A stretch of DNA of 64,000 nt from Paucibacter sp. PLA-PC-4 (lineage in GTDB: Bacteria > Pseudomonadota > Gammaproteobacteria > Burkholderiales > Burkholderiaceae_C). The translations under genes and the position numbers were made by a program. The DNA is taken from the NCBI RefSeq assembly GCF_026241155.1, contig NZ_JAPFGP010000003.1:124001-188000 (forward strand). Direction: 5' to 3'. Below are positions 9,723-21,763 of the stretch, one piece after another; the stretch's first letter is position 1; each line of letters opens with the position of its first letter. Under the pieces are notes generated by a model, which saw only the letters and a list, made by a program, of their open reading frames with translations, was not told the DNA's origin and ran no database searches.

Positions 9723-10453
9723 TGGGCAAATTCACCCGGCTGCTAGCCCTGTTGCTGCTGGGCCTGCTGGCCCTGCAGCTTTACTTCGCCGCTCGCATCC
9801 TCTTGATGAATGTGCTGGACCCGCAGTCGACCAGTTTCCAGCGCTCGGAGATCTGGCGTCTGGCCAGCGAGAAGGGGCAGGTCTTGTGGAGCCAGCAGTG
9901 GGTGGATGAGGCCGATCTGTCCAAGAACCTGCGCCGCGCGGTGATTGCCAGCGAGGACGCCGGCTTTGCCGAGCATGCCGGCGTGGACTGGGACGCGCTG
10001 GAAAAAGCCTGGGAGCGCAACCAGAAGGCCGAGGCCCGGGTCGAGCGCGCCGAGCAGCGCGGCCGCTCGGCGCCCAAGCCAAAGATCGTAGGCGGCTCAA
10101 CGATCACCCAGCAGCTGGCCAAGAATCTGTTCCTCAGCGGCGAACGCGATCTGCTGCGCAAGGGCCAGGAGCTGGTATTAACCCTGATGCTGGAGGGCCT
10201 GCTGAGTAAGCAGCGCATCCTGACCATCTATTTGAACAATGTTGAATGGGGCGAGGGCGTGTTCGGCGCCCAGGCCGCCGCGCGCCACTATTTCCGCGTC
10301 GATGCAGCCCGGCTGTCCGCCGGCCAGGCTGCCCGGCTGGCGGTGATGCTGCCGGCGCCCAAGCGTTTCGAAAAACGCCCCGCCTCGCCCTATGTGCTTT
10401 CGCGAGCTGCGACGATAGCGGCACGCATGGGCGCGGTCGAGCTGCCCGATTGA
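9719..10453 (+). CDS. mtgA: Monofunctional biosynthetic peptidoglycan transglycosylase
   Basis: 244 residues. A membrane anchor spans about 8-30 ([20 protein letters not shown]). The GT51 domain follows: the catalytic Glu lies in [18 protein letters not shown] (about residues 75-92), then [16 protein letters not shown] and [13 protein letters not shown], then [20 protein letters not shown]. No transpeptidase domain is present, as expected for MtgA, which polymerises lipid II into glycan strands at the inner membrane. The aroE-mtgA order is common in Burkholderiales. Between the catalytic Glu and the QQLAKN motif there is a charged insert ([20 protein letters not shown]). Confidence 0.94.
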   Translation: MMGKFTRLLALLLLGLLALQLYFAARILLMNVLDPQSTSFQRSEIWRLASEKGQVLWSQQWVDEADLSKNLRRAVIASEDAGFAEHAGVDWDALEKAWERNQKAEARVERAEQRGRSAPKPKIVGGSTITQQLAKNLFLSGERDLLRKGQELVLTLMLEGLLSKQRILTIYLNNVEWGEGVFGAQAAARHYFRVDAARLSAGQAARLAVMLPAPKRFEKRPASPYVLSRAATIAARMGAVELPD

Positions 10454-10463
10454 AGCCCAAACA

Positions 10464-11066
10464 ATGGACGAATTCAGCAGTCTGAGTCAGGAGATCGCCG
10501 CCACCGCCGCCCGGCTTGTGGTCGAGGAGGGGCTGGAATATGGGCCGGCCAAGCAGCGCGCGCTGAAAGTTCTGGGCCTGCCCAAACGCACCGCCCTGCC
10601 AGGCAATGACGAGCTGGAAGAGCAGGTGCGCGACTATCTGGCCCTATTCTGCGCCGATACGCAACCGGCCGAGCTGGCCGCGCTGCGTGAGCTGGCGGCG
10701 CTGTGGATGGAGCGGCTGGCCGAGTTCCGGCCCTATCTGTGCGGCGCGGTCTGGCGGGGCACGGCCACCCGGCTGTCCAATATTCATCTGCAACTGTTCT
10801 GCGACGACAGCAAGTCGGCCGAGATCGCTCTGCTGAACTGGCGCGTCGACTACGAAGTCGGCTCGATCACGGGCCCGCGTGGCCAACCCATCGATGTGTT
10901 GACGCTTGCAGCCCCCTGCAAAACACTGGGCGAAAGTGTCACGGTGGCGCTGAGCATTCTGGATTTCGATGATGTGCGCGGCGCACTCAAACCCGACGCC
11001 AAGGGCCGCAGCGAACGCGGCGATCTAGGCGCTTTGCGCAAACTGCTCAAGGAGGACTCGTCTTGA
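10464..11066 (+). CDS. Conserved hypothetical protein between mtgA and a TlpA gene
   Basis: 200 residues, not recognised as a named family. It has no signal peptide and no membrane segment. The first half is predicted helical (LVVEEGLEYGPAKQRALKVL), and the second half looks like an alpha/beta domain with NIHLQLFCDD and VDYEVGSITGPRGQPIDVL, which resembles a minimal nucleotidyltransferase-type strand pattern. That resemblance is weak inference. It ends in a strong ribosome binding site for the next gene and overlaps it by 4 bases, so the two are co-translated. Confidence 0.75.
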   Translation: MDEFSSLSQEIAATAARLVVEEGLEYGPAKQRALKVLGLPKRTALPGNDELEEQVRDYLALFCADTQPAELAALRELAALWMERLAEFRPYLCGAVWRGTATRLSNIHLQLFCDDSKSAEIALLNWRVDYEVGSITGPRGQPIDVLTLAAPCKTLGESVTVALSILDFDDVRGALKPDAKGRSERGDLGALRKLLKEDSS

Positions 11067-11587
11067 CCTCGATCAACAAGAGGCGGCTGCTGATCGGCGC
11101 CGCTGGCCTGAGCGCCGCGGCGCTCGGCGTCGGCTATGGGCTGCGCGGTAATCGCCCCGAACCCGTTTCAGCCGCCGCCAACACTTTTTGGTCATCGAGC
11201 TTCGAGCGCCCCGAGGGTGGTCTCCTGCAGGCCAGCAGCCTGCGGGGCAAGCCGCTGCTGCTGAATTTCTGGGCCACCTGGTGCGCGCCTTGTGTCAAGG
11301 AAATGCCCGAGCTTGACCAGTTCGCGCGCGAGCATCCGGGCTGGCAATTGGTCGGGCTGGCGGTCGATGCTCCGACGCCTGTGCGCGAGTTCTTGAAGAA
11401 GCTGCCGGTAAGTTTCACCATTGGCCTCGCCGGATTGACCGGCACCGAGCTGGCCCGCACACTGGGCAATCTGCAAGGCGGACTGCCCTTCAGCGTAGCT
11501 TTCGATGCTTCAGGCGAGCCATTCTGGCGCAAGCTGGGTGCGACCGATCTGGCAGAATTGCGCGAACTGGGGCGCAGTCAGACCTGA
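11063..11587 (+). CDS. TlpA-type thiol:disulfide oxidoreductase
   Basis: 174 residues, starting with TTG at 11063; the choice is fixed by a strong Shine-Dalgarno AAGGAGGA at 11049-11056 and by the 4-base overlap with the previous stop. The N-terminus has adjacent arginines and a hydrophobic run (NKRRLLIGAAGLSAAALG), compatible with a Tat or Sec signal/anchor. The thioredoxin fold carries NFWATWCAPC with the redox pair Cys74/Cys77 and a later cis-Pro region (GGLPFSVAF). It should act in the periplasm as a reductase, for example in cytochrome c maturation or resistance to oxidation. The substrate is unknown. Confidence 0.88.
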   Translation: MTSINKRRLLIGAAGLSAAALGVGYGLRGNRPEPVSAAANTFWSSSFERPEGGLLQASSLRGKPLLLNFWATWCAPCVKEMPELDQFAREHPGWQLVGLAVDAPTPVREFLKKLPVSFTIGLAGLTGTELARTLGNLQGGLPFSVAFDASGEPFWRKLGATDLAELRELGRSQT

Positions 11588-11722
11588 GTGGGCAAGCCCA
11601 AGCGCGGAGTCAGGTCAAGCGATATATTTTTAGCCAGCTGTCTTGAACAGACTCTAAAAAGCGTAAAGTCCAGCCTTTATCGCTTCTAGTGTCCAAGCTC
11701 TAATGCCTGAGGCACGCTGCAG

Positions 11723-12178
11723 ATGCAGATTCTTGTACTTCACGGACCCAATCTCAATCTTCTGGGCAGCCGGGAGCCTGGGGTTTATGGCTCGCGGACT
11801 TTGGCCCAGATAGATGCTGATCTCGCAGAGATCGCAACGGAAGCTGGCGTCAAGCTGGAATCCTTCCAAAGCAACCACGAGGGTGCCTTGGTCGACCGCA
11901 TCCAGGCAGCGGGCCGCGATGGTTGCCGCTTCATCATCATCAACCCGGCGGCCTACACGCACACCAGCGTAGCCATGCGCGATGCGCTGGCGGCCGTGGC
12001 GGTGCCTTTCGTTGAAGTACATCTGTCGAACATCCACAAGCGCGAACCTTTCCGGCACCACAGTTTTTTCTCTGCACTCGCCGACGGCGTGATCTGCGGG
12101 CTGGGTGCCCAGGGCTATCAACTGGCCCTGCAGTACGTGCTGACGGCATTGAAGAGCAAGTCGGAGGGGGCGGGCTGA
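11723..12178 (+). CDS. aroQ: 3-dehydroquinate dehydratase, type II
   Basis: 151 residues, the normal size. The protein opens with the family signature [20 protein letters not shown], which contains the catalytic Tyr in the mobile loop. [16 protein letters not shown] and [18 protein letters not shown] supply the His and Arg of the active site. It dehydrates 3-dehydroquinate as a dodecamer in the shikimate pathway. It precedes accB by 78 bases, the usual arrangement in Beta- and Gammaproteobacteria (aroQ-accB-accC). Confidence 0.96.
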   Translation: MQILVLHGPNLNLLGSREPGVYGSRTLAQIDADLAEIATEAGVKLESFQSNHEGALVDRIQAAGRDGCRFIIINPAAYTHTSVAMRDALAAVAVPFVEVHLSNIHKREPFRHHSFFSALADGVICGLGAQGYQLALQYVLTALKSKSEGAG

Positions 12179-12256
12179 TCAAGCCCGTCATCGGCGCGCC
12201 GCAGCAGCGGCCGCACACTGAAACATAACAATCATCATCTCTGTTGGAGAAGCCTT

Positions 12257-12715
12257 ATGGATCTGCGCAAGCTCAAGACCCTGATCGACCTGGTGTCCGA
12301 GTCGAATATTTCTGAACTTGAAATCACCGAGGCCGACGGCAAAGTGCGCATCGTCAAGTCCGACGGTTCGGTCGCCGCGCCGCTGGTGGCAGCCCCCGCC
12401 GTGGCCCCCGCTGCTGCCGCGCCCGCCGCCCCAGCGGCCGCTGCAGCCCCGGCCGCCGCGCCGGCGCCGGCGGTCGAGACCGGCCATATCGTCAAGTCAC
12501 CGATGGTCGGCACTTTCTACCGCGCCTCCAGCCCCAATGCCAAGTCCTTTGCCGAACTCGGCCAGCAGATCAAGGAAGGCGAGCCGATCTGCATCATCGA
12601 GGCGATGAAGATCATGAACGAGATCGACGCCGACAAGAGCGGCACGGTCACCAAGATCCTGGTCGAGAACGGCCAACCGGTGGAATTCGGCCAGCCTTTG
12701 TTCGTCATCGAATAA
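12257..12715 (+). CDS. accB: Biotin carboxyl carrier protein of acetyl-CoA carboxylase
   Basis: 152 residues. An N-terminal helical domain is joined by an Ala/Pro-rich flexible linker (about 41-73) to the biotinyl domain. Lys118 in EAMKIMNEI is the biotin attachment site. The biotinyl group carries carboxylate between AccC and AccAD in the first step of fatty acid synthesis. A good ribosome binding site (GGAGAAG) lies 7 bases before the ATG. accC follows after 9 bases, so the pair is an operon; AccB is known to repress its own operon in E. coli, but no operator is recognisable here. Confidence 0.97.
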   Translation: MDLRKLKTLIDLVSESNISELEITEADGKVRIVKSDGSVAAPLVAAPAVAPAAAAPAAPAAAAAPAAAPAPAVETGHIVKSPMVGTFYRASSPNAKSFAELGQQIKEGEPICIIEAMKIMNEIDADKSGTVTKILVENGQPVEFGQPLFVIE

Positions 12716-12724
12716 GGCCTCGCG

Positions 12725-14074
12725 ATGTTCAAGAAGATTCTTATCGCCAACCGCGGGGAGATTGCCCTGCGCATACAGCGCGCCTGCCGCGAATTAGGTG
12801 TCAAGTCGGTGGTGGTCTATTCCGAGGCCGACCGTGATGCCAAGTACGTCAAGTTGGCCGACGAGGCCGTCTGCATAGGCCCGGCGGCCTCGGCCCAGAG
12901 CTATCTGAGCATGCCGGCCATCATCGCCACCGCCGAGGTGACCGATGCCGAGGCCATCCATCCCGGCTACGGCTTCCTCAGCGAGAACGCCGACTTTGCC
13001 GAGCGCGTCGAGCGCAGCGGCTTCGTTTTCATCGGCCCGACCTCCGACAACATCCGCCTGATGGGCGACAAGGTCTCGGCCAAGCAGGCCATGATCCGCG
13101 CCGGCGTGCCCTGCGTGCCTGGCTCCGAGGGCGCCCTGCCCGAAGACCCAAAGGAAATCGTCAAGATCGCTCGCGCTATCGGCTACCCGGTCATCATCAA
13201 GGCGGCCGGTGGTGGTGGCGGCCGCGGCATGCGCGTGGTTCACACCGAGGCCGCGCTGGTCAATGCGGTGCAGACCACCCGCACGGAAGCCGGTGCAGCC
13301 TTCGGCAATCCGCAGGTCTATATGGAGAAGTTCCTGGAGAACCCACGCCATGTGGAGATCCAAGTGCTAGCCGACGGCCATAAGAATGCCGTCTGGCTGG
13401 GCGAGCGCGATTGCTCGATGCAGCGCCGCCACCAGAAGATCATCGAGGAAGCGCCAGCGCCGGGCATCCCGCGCCGTGTGATCGAGAAGATCGGCGACCG
13501 CTGCTCGGCCGCCTGCCGCAAGATGGGCTACCGGGGTGCCGGTACCTTCGAGTTCCTCTACGAGAATGGCGAGTTCTATTTCATCGAGATGAACACGCGC
13601 GTACAGGTCGAGCATCCGGTCACCGAGATGGTCACCGGCATCGACATCGTGCAGATGCAGATCAAGGTGGCGGCCGGCGAGAAGCTGCCCTTCACCCAGC
13701 GCAATATCACGATGCGTGGCCACTCGATCGAGTGCCGCATCAATGCCGAAGATCCAGTCAAGTTCACGCCCTCGCCCGGCCGTATCACGATGTGGCACCC
13801 CCCGGGCGGTCCGGGCGTGCGCGTCGACTCGCATGCCTATACCAACTACTACGTGCCGCCGAACTACGACTCGATGATAGGCAAGATCATCGTGCACGGC
13901 GACACGCGGGAGCAGGCGCTGGCACGCATGCGCATCGCACTGTCGGAGACCGTGGTCGAAGGCATTCAGACCAATATCCCGCTGCACCGCGAGCTGATGG
14001 TCGACGCGAAGTTCATGGAAGGCGGCACCAGCATTCACTATCTTGAAAGCTGGATGAGCGAGCACAAGCGATGA
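12725..14074 (+). CDS. accC: Biotin carboxylase of acetyl-CoA carboxylase
   Basis: 449 residues, the standard length. The ATP-grasp fold is visible: [14 protein letters not shown] at the N-terminus, the glycine-rich loop [14 protein letters not shown] near residues 159-172, the metal-binding segment [20 protein letters not shown] near 284-303 with the catalytic Arg, and a C-terminal biotin-carboxylase domain. It carboxylates the biotin on AccB using ATP and bicarbonate. It is co-transcribed with accB and overlaps prmA by 4 bases. Confidence 0.98.
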   Translation: MFKKILIANRGEIALRIQRACRELGVKSVVVYSEADRDAKYVKLADEAVCIGPAASAQSYLSMPAIIATAEVTDAEAIHPGYGFLSENADFAERVERSGFVFIGPTSDNIRLMGDKVSAKQAMIRAGVPCVPGSEGALPEDPKEIVKIARAIGYPVIIKAAGGGGGRGMRVVHTEAALVNAVQTTRTEAGAAFGNPQVYMEKFLENPRHVEIQVLADGHKNAVWLGERDCSMQRRHQKIIEEAPAPGIPRRVIEKIGDRCSAACRKMGYRGAGTFEFLYENGEFYFIEMNTRVQVEHPVTEMVTGIDIVQMQIKVAAGEKLPFTQRNITMRGHSIECRINAEDPVKFTPSPGRITMWHPPGGPGVRVDSHAYTNYYVPPNYDSMIGKIIVHGDTREQALARMRIALSETVVEGIQTNIPLHRELMVDAKFMEGGTSIHYLESWMSEHKR

Positions 14075-14979
14075 GCACACCCGACCTTCACGAGCTGGTG
14101 TTGATCTGCGGCGAGGACGAGGTCGAGACCGTCAGCGATGCGCTGGTCGAGCTCGACGCGCTGGCCGTCTCGGTCGAGGACGCCGACGCCGACACTGATG
14201 CCGAGAAGGCCCTGTTCGGTGAGCCCGGCATGCCGGCACCACGCGGCGGCTGGCAGCGCTCGGTCGTCAAGGCCCTATTCCCTGGCGAAGCCGAGGCCAC
14301 CGAGGCCGCGACCCTGCTGCTAAGCCAGGACTGGGCCGGCGACGTCCATGTGCAGACGATCCAGGCGGTGATCGAGCAGGACTGGGTGCGGCTGACGCAG
14401 TCGCAGTTCGCTCCGGTGGAGATCACGCCCGAGTTCTGGATCGTGCCGTCCTGGCATGAGGCCCCTGCGCAGGCCAGCAAGGTGATGCGATTGGACCCGG
14501 GACTGGCCTTCGGCACCGGCACCCATCCGACCACCCGCATGTGCCTGCGCTGGATCGCCGCGCATCAAGATCTGGCCCCGACTTGGACGCGGGTGCTGGA
14601 CTATGGCTGCGGCTCCGGCATCCTCGCGATCGGAGCGGCGCTTTATGGCGCCACCAATGTCGACGCGGTCGACATCGACCCGGCGGCCGTGACAGCCACG
14701 GTCTCGAACGCTCGCGACAACAAGGTGGCGGTCAATGCCGCCCTGCCCGACGCGGCCCAGGGTGAGTACCCGCTGGTGCTGGCAAATATCCTGGCCACGC
14801 CACTGAAGCTGCTGGCGCCGCTACTGTGTCAACACCTGGCCCCCGGCGCGCACCTGGTGTTGGCCGGCATCTTGGAGCGCCAGGCCGAGGATCTGAAGGC
14901 GGCCTATGCGCCATGGCTCAAGCTGGAGGTCAGCGACAGCGAAGAAGGCTGGATTCTGATGAGCGCGCAACGGGTTTGA
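14071..14979 (+). CDS. prmA: Ribosomal protein L11 methyltransferase
   Basis: 302 residues. An N-terminal substrate-recognition domain (about 1-100) is followed by a class I SAM methyltransferase domain with [20 protein letters not shown], the SAM loop [18 protein letters not shown] near residues 174-191, and the active-site [14 protein letters not shown]. PrmA trimethylates L11 at several lysines; the enzyme is dispensable in E. coli. It is translationally coupled to accC, as in other betaproteobacteria. Confidence 0.96.
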   Translation: MSTPDLHELVLICGEDEVETVSDALVELDALAVSVEDADADTDAEKALFGEPGMPAPRGGWQRSVVKALFPGEAEATEAATLLLSQDWAGDVHVQTIQAVIEQDWVRLTQSQFAPVEITPEFWIVPSWHEAPAQASKVMRLDPGLAFGTGTHPTTRMCLRWIAAHQDLAPTWTRVLDYGCGSGILAIGAALYGATNVDAVDIDPAAVTATVSNARDNKVAVNAALPDAAQGEYPLVLANILATPLKLLAPLLCQHLAPGAHLVLAGILERQAEDLKAAYAPWLKLEVSDSEEGWILMSAQRV

Positions 14980-15007
14980 GCCCTGCGCTCATGGCATGAT
15001 TCAGCTC

Positions 15008-16087
15008 ATGAGTCTTGCCACCCGTTGTACCGCTTGCGGCACCATCTTTCGGGTGGTGCAGGATCAACTCCGCGTCTCCGAAGGCTGGGTGCGCTGCGGC
15101 CGCTGCGCGGAGGTCTTCGATGCCCAGGAGCAGCTGTTCGACATCGACCGCGAACTGCCGCCGCCCTGGCCTGCTGCGGTCGCGCCTGCGTCGGAACCCG
15201 AGCCGCAGCCGCTGGCCGAAGTGCAACCCGTCGAAGCGATGGCTGTCAGTGCGCCGCCGCCCGACGCCACCACCTGGGTCGTGCCCCGCGAGTTCGAGGA
15301 CGAGCCCGCCCCAACCTCACGAGAGGACGAACCAGCACCGCTGCCGCACTTTGCCGTTGGCGGCGCAGAGCCGCGCCGCGAGCCCATCTGGGACGACGCC
15401 ATCAGCGTCGAGGCAAGCCCCGAGCCGGCCGTGCTGCCCGAATTCGAGGCCGCACCGATTGCCTCCACCGCCGCCCCCGAGGCCAGCTCGGCCCCTGACG
15501 TGCTGGTCGATGCCCGCTTGGCGGCGCTGGCCGCGGAGGTGGCCGCCCACGACACACCCGAGCACAAGGCGGTCGAGGCCAGCTTTCTACGCCAGGCCTC
15601 GTCCACCGCACGCTGGCAGCAGCCGCGCGTGCGCATCGCGCTAGGCGTGAGCGCCCTGCTGCTGCTAGCAGCCCTGCTGCTGCAGATAGGCCTGCAGTTG
15701 CGCAATGCCATCGCGGCCCTCTACCCGCCGAGCACACCGCTGCTGCAATCGCTGTGCGGTGTTGCCGGCTGCGAGCTGCAGCCTTGGCGGCGCATTGACG
15801 CACTGGCTGTCGAGAACAGTGGCCTGACACAGGCCGGCTCGGGCAATAGCTACAAACTCGCACTGCAGCTGCGCAACAAGGCCGCCTATGCGCTGGCCAT
15901 GCCCTGGGTCGATCTGAGTTTGACCGATGCCAGTGGCGCCGTAGTTGCACGACGCATGCTCAAACCTACCGACTTCAATCTGAGCCAGCTCAGCATGAAA
16001 GGCGACAGCGAGCAGCAACTGCAGCTCGTATTCAGCACCGGTCGGCACCGCGTCAGCGGCTATAGCGTCGAAATCTTCTATCCCTGA
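15008..16087 (+). CDS. Zinc-ribbon and DUF3426 domain membrane protein
   Basis: 359 residues from ATG 15008 (MSLATRC); an in-frame ATG four codons earlier is less likely. The N-terminus is an MJ0042-type zinc ribbon with Cys7/Cys10 and Cys30/Cys33 (RCTACG, RCGRC). A long acidic, Ala/Pro-rich linker follows, then one membrane segment (IALGVSALLLLAALLLQIGL, about 213-232) and a periplasmic DUF3426 domain (about 250-359). The family is conserved downstream of prmA in Burkholderiales; its function is not established. The topology suggests a metal- or redox-sensing cytoplasmic finger linked to an envelope domain, which is inference. Confidence 0.85.
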   Translation: MSLATRCTACGTIFRVVQDQLRVSEGWVRCGRCAEVFDAQEQLFDIDRELPPPWPAAVAPASEPEPQPLAEVQPVEAMAVSAPPPDATTWVVPREFEDEPAPTSREDEPAPLPHFAVGGAEPRREPIWDDAISVEASPEPAVLPEFEAAPIASTAAPEASSAPDVLVDARLAALAAEVAAHDTPEHKAVEASFLRQASSTARWQQPRVRIALGVSALLLLAALLLQIGLQLRNAIAALYPPSTPLLQSLCGVAGCELQPWRRIDALAVENSGLTQAGSGNSYKLALQLRNKAAYALAMPWVDLSLTDASGAVVARRMLKPTDFNLSQLSMKGDSEQQLQLVFSTGRHRVSGYSVEIFYP

Positions 16088-16112
16088 GACCACGGCCGAA
16101 GCGGGCGTAAAA

Positions 16113-16134
16113 AAACCCGGCCGAGGCCGGGTTT
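16113..16134 (-). terminator. Terminator for the histone H1-like gene (convergent site)
   Basis: A 10-bp perfect stem (aaacccggcc at 16113-16122 with ggccgggttt at 16125-16134) lies between two converging genes. On the minus strand the stem is followed by a run of seven T, which makes a strong rho-independent terminator for the gene at 16164-16802. On the plus strand only three T follow, so it would terminate the DUF3426 gene less efficiently. Confidence 0.8.
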
Positions 16135-16163
16135 GATGCCAAGGGCCGGAAGGCCCTGGCTTC

Positions 16164-16802
16164 TTAGGGCTTGCTGCCCGTCGGGAAGGGCCAAGCCGCT
16201 TGCGGGCTCAGCGCCGTCTTGGCGGCGGGTGCAGCGGCCGGCTTGGCAGCGGCAGCAGGGGCAGGGGCCGTGGCGGCTTTCTTGGCTGCAGGCTTCTTGG
16301 CTGCCTTCTTGGCAGGCGGCTTGGCAGCGGCCTTGGGAGCAGCGGCAGTAGCCTTCTTGGCAGGCGGCTTGGCAGCGGCCTTGGGCGCAGCCTTTTTGGC
16401 AGGCGGCTTGGCAGCGGCCTTAGGAGCAGCCTTCGGTGCAGCCTTCTTTGCCGGCGGCTTTGCAGCAGCCTTAGGAGCGGCCTTCGGTGCAGCCTTCTTT
16501 GCCGGCGGCTTTGCAGCAGCCTTCGGAGCGGCCTTCTTAGCGGGCGCTGCGGCCTTCTTGGCCGGAGCGGCCTTCTTCGCCGGAGCAGCAGCCTTCTTGG
16601 CGGGCGCAGCAGCCTTCTTGGCCGGAGCGGCCTTCTTCGCCGGAGCAGCAGCCTTCTTGGCCGGAGCGGCCTTCTTTGCCGGAGCAGCGGCCTTCTTGGC
16701 CGGAGCGGCCTTCTTTGCCGGAGCGGCGGCCTTCTTGGCCGGAGCCGCAGCCTTCTTGGCGGGAGCGGCCTTCTTCGCCGTTGCCTTCTTTGCAGTTGCC
16801 AT
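16164..16802 (-). CDS. Histone H1-like Ala/Lys/Pro-rich DNA-binding protein
   Basis: 212 residues, almost wholly Ala, Lys and Pro. The first half is about a dozen units of KKAAPA/KKAAAPA, the second half has five copies of AAKPPAKK separated by AAPKAAP, and a non-repetitive tail ends in LSPQAAWPFPTGSKP, which I know from Burkholderiales H1-like proteins. There is no globular domain, as in bacterial H1 C-terminal-like proteins (Bordetella BpH1, chlamydial HctB, Pseudomonas AlgP). The expected role is sequence-independent DNA binding and nucleoid compaction. The ribosome binding site AAGGAGAA is strong. Repeat number is likely to vary between strains, as the coding repeats are near identical in DNA. 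Confidence 0.9.
   Translation of the reverse strand: MATAKKATAKKAAPAKKAAAPAKKAAAPAKKAAPAKKAAAPAKKAAPAKKAAAPAKKAAPAKKAAAPAKKAAAPAKKAAPAKKAAAPAKKAAPKAAAKPPAKKAAPKAAPKAAAKPPAKKAAPKAAPKAAAKPPAKKAAPKAAAKPPAKKATAAAPKAAAKPPAKKAAKKPAAKKAATAPAPAAAAKPAAAPAAKTALSPQAAWPFPTGSKP
16280..16790. repeat. Tandem coding repeats in the histone H1-like gene
   Basis: Degenerate tandem units: ggccttcttggccggagc-type 18-21-mers fill about 16530-16790, and longer 45-51-base units containing ttggcaggcggcttggcagc fill about 16300-16530. They are in frame and encode the KKAA(A)PA and KAAAKPPAKK repeats. Such arrays expand and contract by slippage or recombination without breaking the frame. Confidence 0.8.
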
Positions 16803-17105
16803 TTCAGTTCTCCTTGATCAAGTGGAAAAAGCACTGCCCGCAGCAGACCGGTCCGCCACAGCGCAGTTATTCATCGTCCGGAAGTCGCCCAGGAGGAGCG
16901 CCCCGGTACGGTGAATGGGGTTGCGAGCACCAGCCAAAATTTCTAGGGCCATGGTCTTGGGTCTCGCGAATCTCTTGACCTCACAACAATCTGGGAACTG
17001 AACAGCATGCGGCACCAGCCTTGCTGCCTCAGCCAAGCCGCTTGCAGGCTGCTTTGGCCTTTGCCAGGCTCAGAACAAGCCACAGAGCTCGTTCTGAGTT
17101 CCAAC
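16803..17105. other. Gene-free interval between nrdB and the H1-like gene
   Basis: 303 bases. It should hold the end of the nrdB transcript and the promoter of the H1-like gene (transcribed leftwards). The only structure seen is an 8-bp inverted repeat, ctcagaac (17069-17076) with gttctgag (17091-17098), directly after nrdB, without a T-run. No credible open reading frame is present. Confidence 0.6.
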
Positions 17106-18299
17106 TCAGTCCCAGGACAATGCGCCACCGGATTGGTACTCGATGACGCGGGTTTCAAAGAAGTTGCGTTCCTTCTTCAGATCGATCATTTCGCTCATCC
17201 AGGGGAAGGGGTTCTCTTCATTCGGGAAGAGCTCCTCCAGTCCGATCTGGGTGGCACGGCGGTTGGCGATATAGCGCAGATAGCCCTTGAACATCGAGGC
17301 GTTCAGGCCAAGCACGCCACGCGGCATCGTGTCCTCGGCATAGCGGTACTCGAGCTCGACGGCATGCAGGAACAGCGCCTTGATCTCGGCCTTGAACTCG
17401 GCCGTCCACAGATGCGGGTTCTCGGCCTTGAGCTGGTTGATCAGGTCGATGCCGAAGTTGCAATGCATGGATTCGTCGCGCAGGATGTACTGATACTGCT
17501 CGGCGGCGCCGGTCATCTTGTTCTGACGGCCCATCGCCAGAATCTGGGTGAAGCCGACGTAGAAGAACAGCCCCTCCATCAGGCAGGCGAACACGATCAG
17601 GCTCTTGAGCAGCGTCTGGTCGTTCTCGGCTGTGCCGGTGTGGAAGTTGGGGTCCATGATCGCCTCGATGAAAGGGATCAGGAACTCGTCCTTGTCGCGG
17701 ATGGACTTGACCTCGTTGTATGCGTTGAAGATTTCGCTCTCGTCCAGGCCCAGCGACTCAACGATGTACTGGTAGGCGTGGGTGTGGATCGCTTCTTCAA
17801 AGGCCTGGCGCAGCAGGAACTGGCGGCACTCGGGGGCCGTGATGTGGCGGTAGGTGCCCAGCACGATGTTGTTGGCAGCCAGCGAATCGGCGGTCACGAA
17901 GAAGCCGAGATTGCGCTTGATGATGCGGCGCTCGTCCTCGGTCAGACCGTTCGGGTCCTTCCACAAGGCGATGTCGCGCGACATATTCACCTCCTGCGGC
18001 ATCCAGTGGTTAGCGCAGGTGGCGAGGTATTTCTCCCAAGCCCATTTGTACTTGAAAGGCACCAACTGATTGACGTCGGTCTGACCATTGATGATGCGCT
18101 TGTCCGAAGCCTTGACGCGCGCGCCATTGCCCAGAACCTGAGCCGTTGCGGCGGACGCGGGGACGGCTTGGGTGCTGCTCACGGCGGCCGTTGTGGCGGG
18201 CGACGCGGTGGCTGCTGCGCTCGCGACCGGCGCAGTGCGCGGCGCGGCATTCGTGGTGACGCTGTTCGAGGGCTTCAGGTCTTCTTCCCAAACCAACAT
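17106..18299 (-). CDS. nrdB: Ribonucleoside-diphosphate reductase, beta subunit (class Ia)
   Basis: 397 residues from ATG 18299 ([13 protein letters not shown]); an upstream in-frame start at 18413 would run through the promoter. The start has a ribosome binding site (AGGAAG). The di-iron ligands lie in [17 protein letters not shown] (Glu, His) and [13 protein letters not shown] (Glu, His), and the radical Tyr is in the first segment. NrdB makes the tyrosyl radical used by NrdA to reduce NDPs to dNDPs. An Ala/Thr-rich stretch after the first dozen residues is extra relative to E. coli. It follows nrdA after 247 bases that hold a hairpin and a likely separate promoter. Confidence 0.96.
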   Translation of the reverse strand: MLVWEEDLKPSNSVTTNAAPRTAPVASAAATASPATTAAVSSTQAVPASAATAQVLGNGARVKASDKRIINGQTDVNQLVPFKYKWAWEKYLATCANHWMPQEVNMSRDIALWKDPNGLTEDERRIIKRNLGFFVTADSLAANNIVLGTYRHITAPECRQFLLRQAFEEAIHTHAYQYIVESLGLDESEIFNAYNEVKSIRDKDEFLIPFIEAIMDPNFHTGTAENDQTLLKSLIVFACLMEGLFFYVGFTQILAMGRQNKMTGAAEQYQYILRDESMHCNFGIDLINQLKAENPHLWTAEFKAEIKALFLHAVELEYRYAEDTMPRGVLGLNASMFKGYLRYIANRRATQIGLEELFPNEENPFPWMSEMIDLKKERNFFETRVIEYQSGGALSWD

Positions 18300-18321
18300 G
18301 GTGGACTTCCTATCGTGTCGA

Positions 18322-18350
18322 ATTATCAGAGTGTTGTGTTCAAACACCAA
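18322..18350 (-). promoter_or_regulatory. Probable promoter of nrdB
   Basis: On the minus strand, -35 TTGGTG (18350-18345), 17-base spacer, -10 GATAAT (18327-18322). Transcription would start near 18315, about 16 bases before the nrdB ATG, leaving room for the AGGAAG ribosome binding site. It would let nrdB be expressed beyond readthrough from nrdA. Sequence match only. Confidence 0.5.
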
Positions 18351-18489
18351 GGACTTCTTGACATCAACACGCGATACGCGTTGCTGCGTCGCATCGCATT
18401 GGACGTGGATCAAAGCCCTCGGGGGTCAGTCGTTGAGGCCTGGATTTGCTTCGCAGGAAAACCCATGCATCAGCGTTTGAGCCGATGAA

Positions 18490-18530
18490 CACTGGCATCG
18501 CGGGCACATGGACTTTTCGCGATGCCAGTG
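18490..18530 (-). terminator. Long hairpin between nrdA and nrdB
   Basis: A perfect 13-bp stem (cactggcatcgcg at 18490-18502 with cgcgatgccagtg at 18518-18530) and a 15-base loop begins 16 bases after the nrdA stop. No T-run follows on the minus strand, so it is either a weak/rho-assisted terminator, an attenuator limiting nrdB, or an RNA-stabilising 3' structure for nrdA. Confidence 0.55.
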
Positions 18531-18546
18531 CTTTAACTTCAAGACC

Positions 18547-21468
<2,922 letters not shown>

Positions 21469-21732
21469 AATTCCTCGTCTGTCTTGTTCGAATCAGAAAT
21501 GGCAGGTCCGCGACACGCCAAGGGCGGCCATGGATCTGCGTTCGTTATTGCTGTCGTCGGGGCTTGGGGCTGTGCGACTGCGCGAGCCCACCGGGCGGGC
21601 CGCAGAGCCATCCTTCGTCCGCATCGCGAGCCAGGCAAAACACGGCGTTGTGCCGGTCACGCTGGGCAAGACGACTGCGAAGGAGTGGGGCATTTCAGTG
21701 CTTTGCCGAGGCTAGAAGGATAGCATGAAGAA

Positions 21733-21748
21733 ACACTATATCTGGGGC
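21733..21748 (-). promoter_or_regulatory. NrdR box 1 (overlaps the nrdA -10)
   Basis: acactatatctggggc read on the plus strand matches the NrdR consensus acaCwAtATaTwGtgt at 12 of 16 positions. It covers the -10 element of the predicted nrdA promoter. NrdR with ATP/dATP bound represses class I nrd operons through paired boxes. Confidence 0.7.
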
Positions 21749-21763
21749 CACCCAGCTCTTCAA
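21735..21763 (-). promoter_or_regulatory. Predicted nrdA promoter
   Basis: On the minus strand, -35 TTGAAG (21763-21758), 17-base spacer, -10 TATAGT (21740-21735). The start site would be near 21728. The -10 lies inside NrdR box 1 and the -35 ends next to box 2, which is the arrangement expected for repression by NrdR. Confidence 0.7.

Noticed and set aside
16300-16790. Regular repeats that could suggest a CRISPR array
   Set aside because: The repeats are contiguous, in frame and coding, with no unique spacers and no cas genes nearby.
16171-16914. Long plus-strand frames opposite the histone H1-like gene
   Set aside because: They are shadows of the Ala/Lys/Pro repeats; the minus-strand frame has the ribosome binding site, the conserved tail and the terminator.
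17069-17098. Inverted repeat ctcagaac/gttctgag after nrdB as a terminator
   Set aside because: The loop is 14 bases and no T-run follows on the minus strand; mentioned only as a structure of the interval.
21493-21693. 66-codon frame in the nrdA leader
   Set aside because: No ribosome binding site and no recognisable sequence; more likely untranslated leader.
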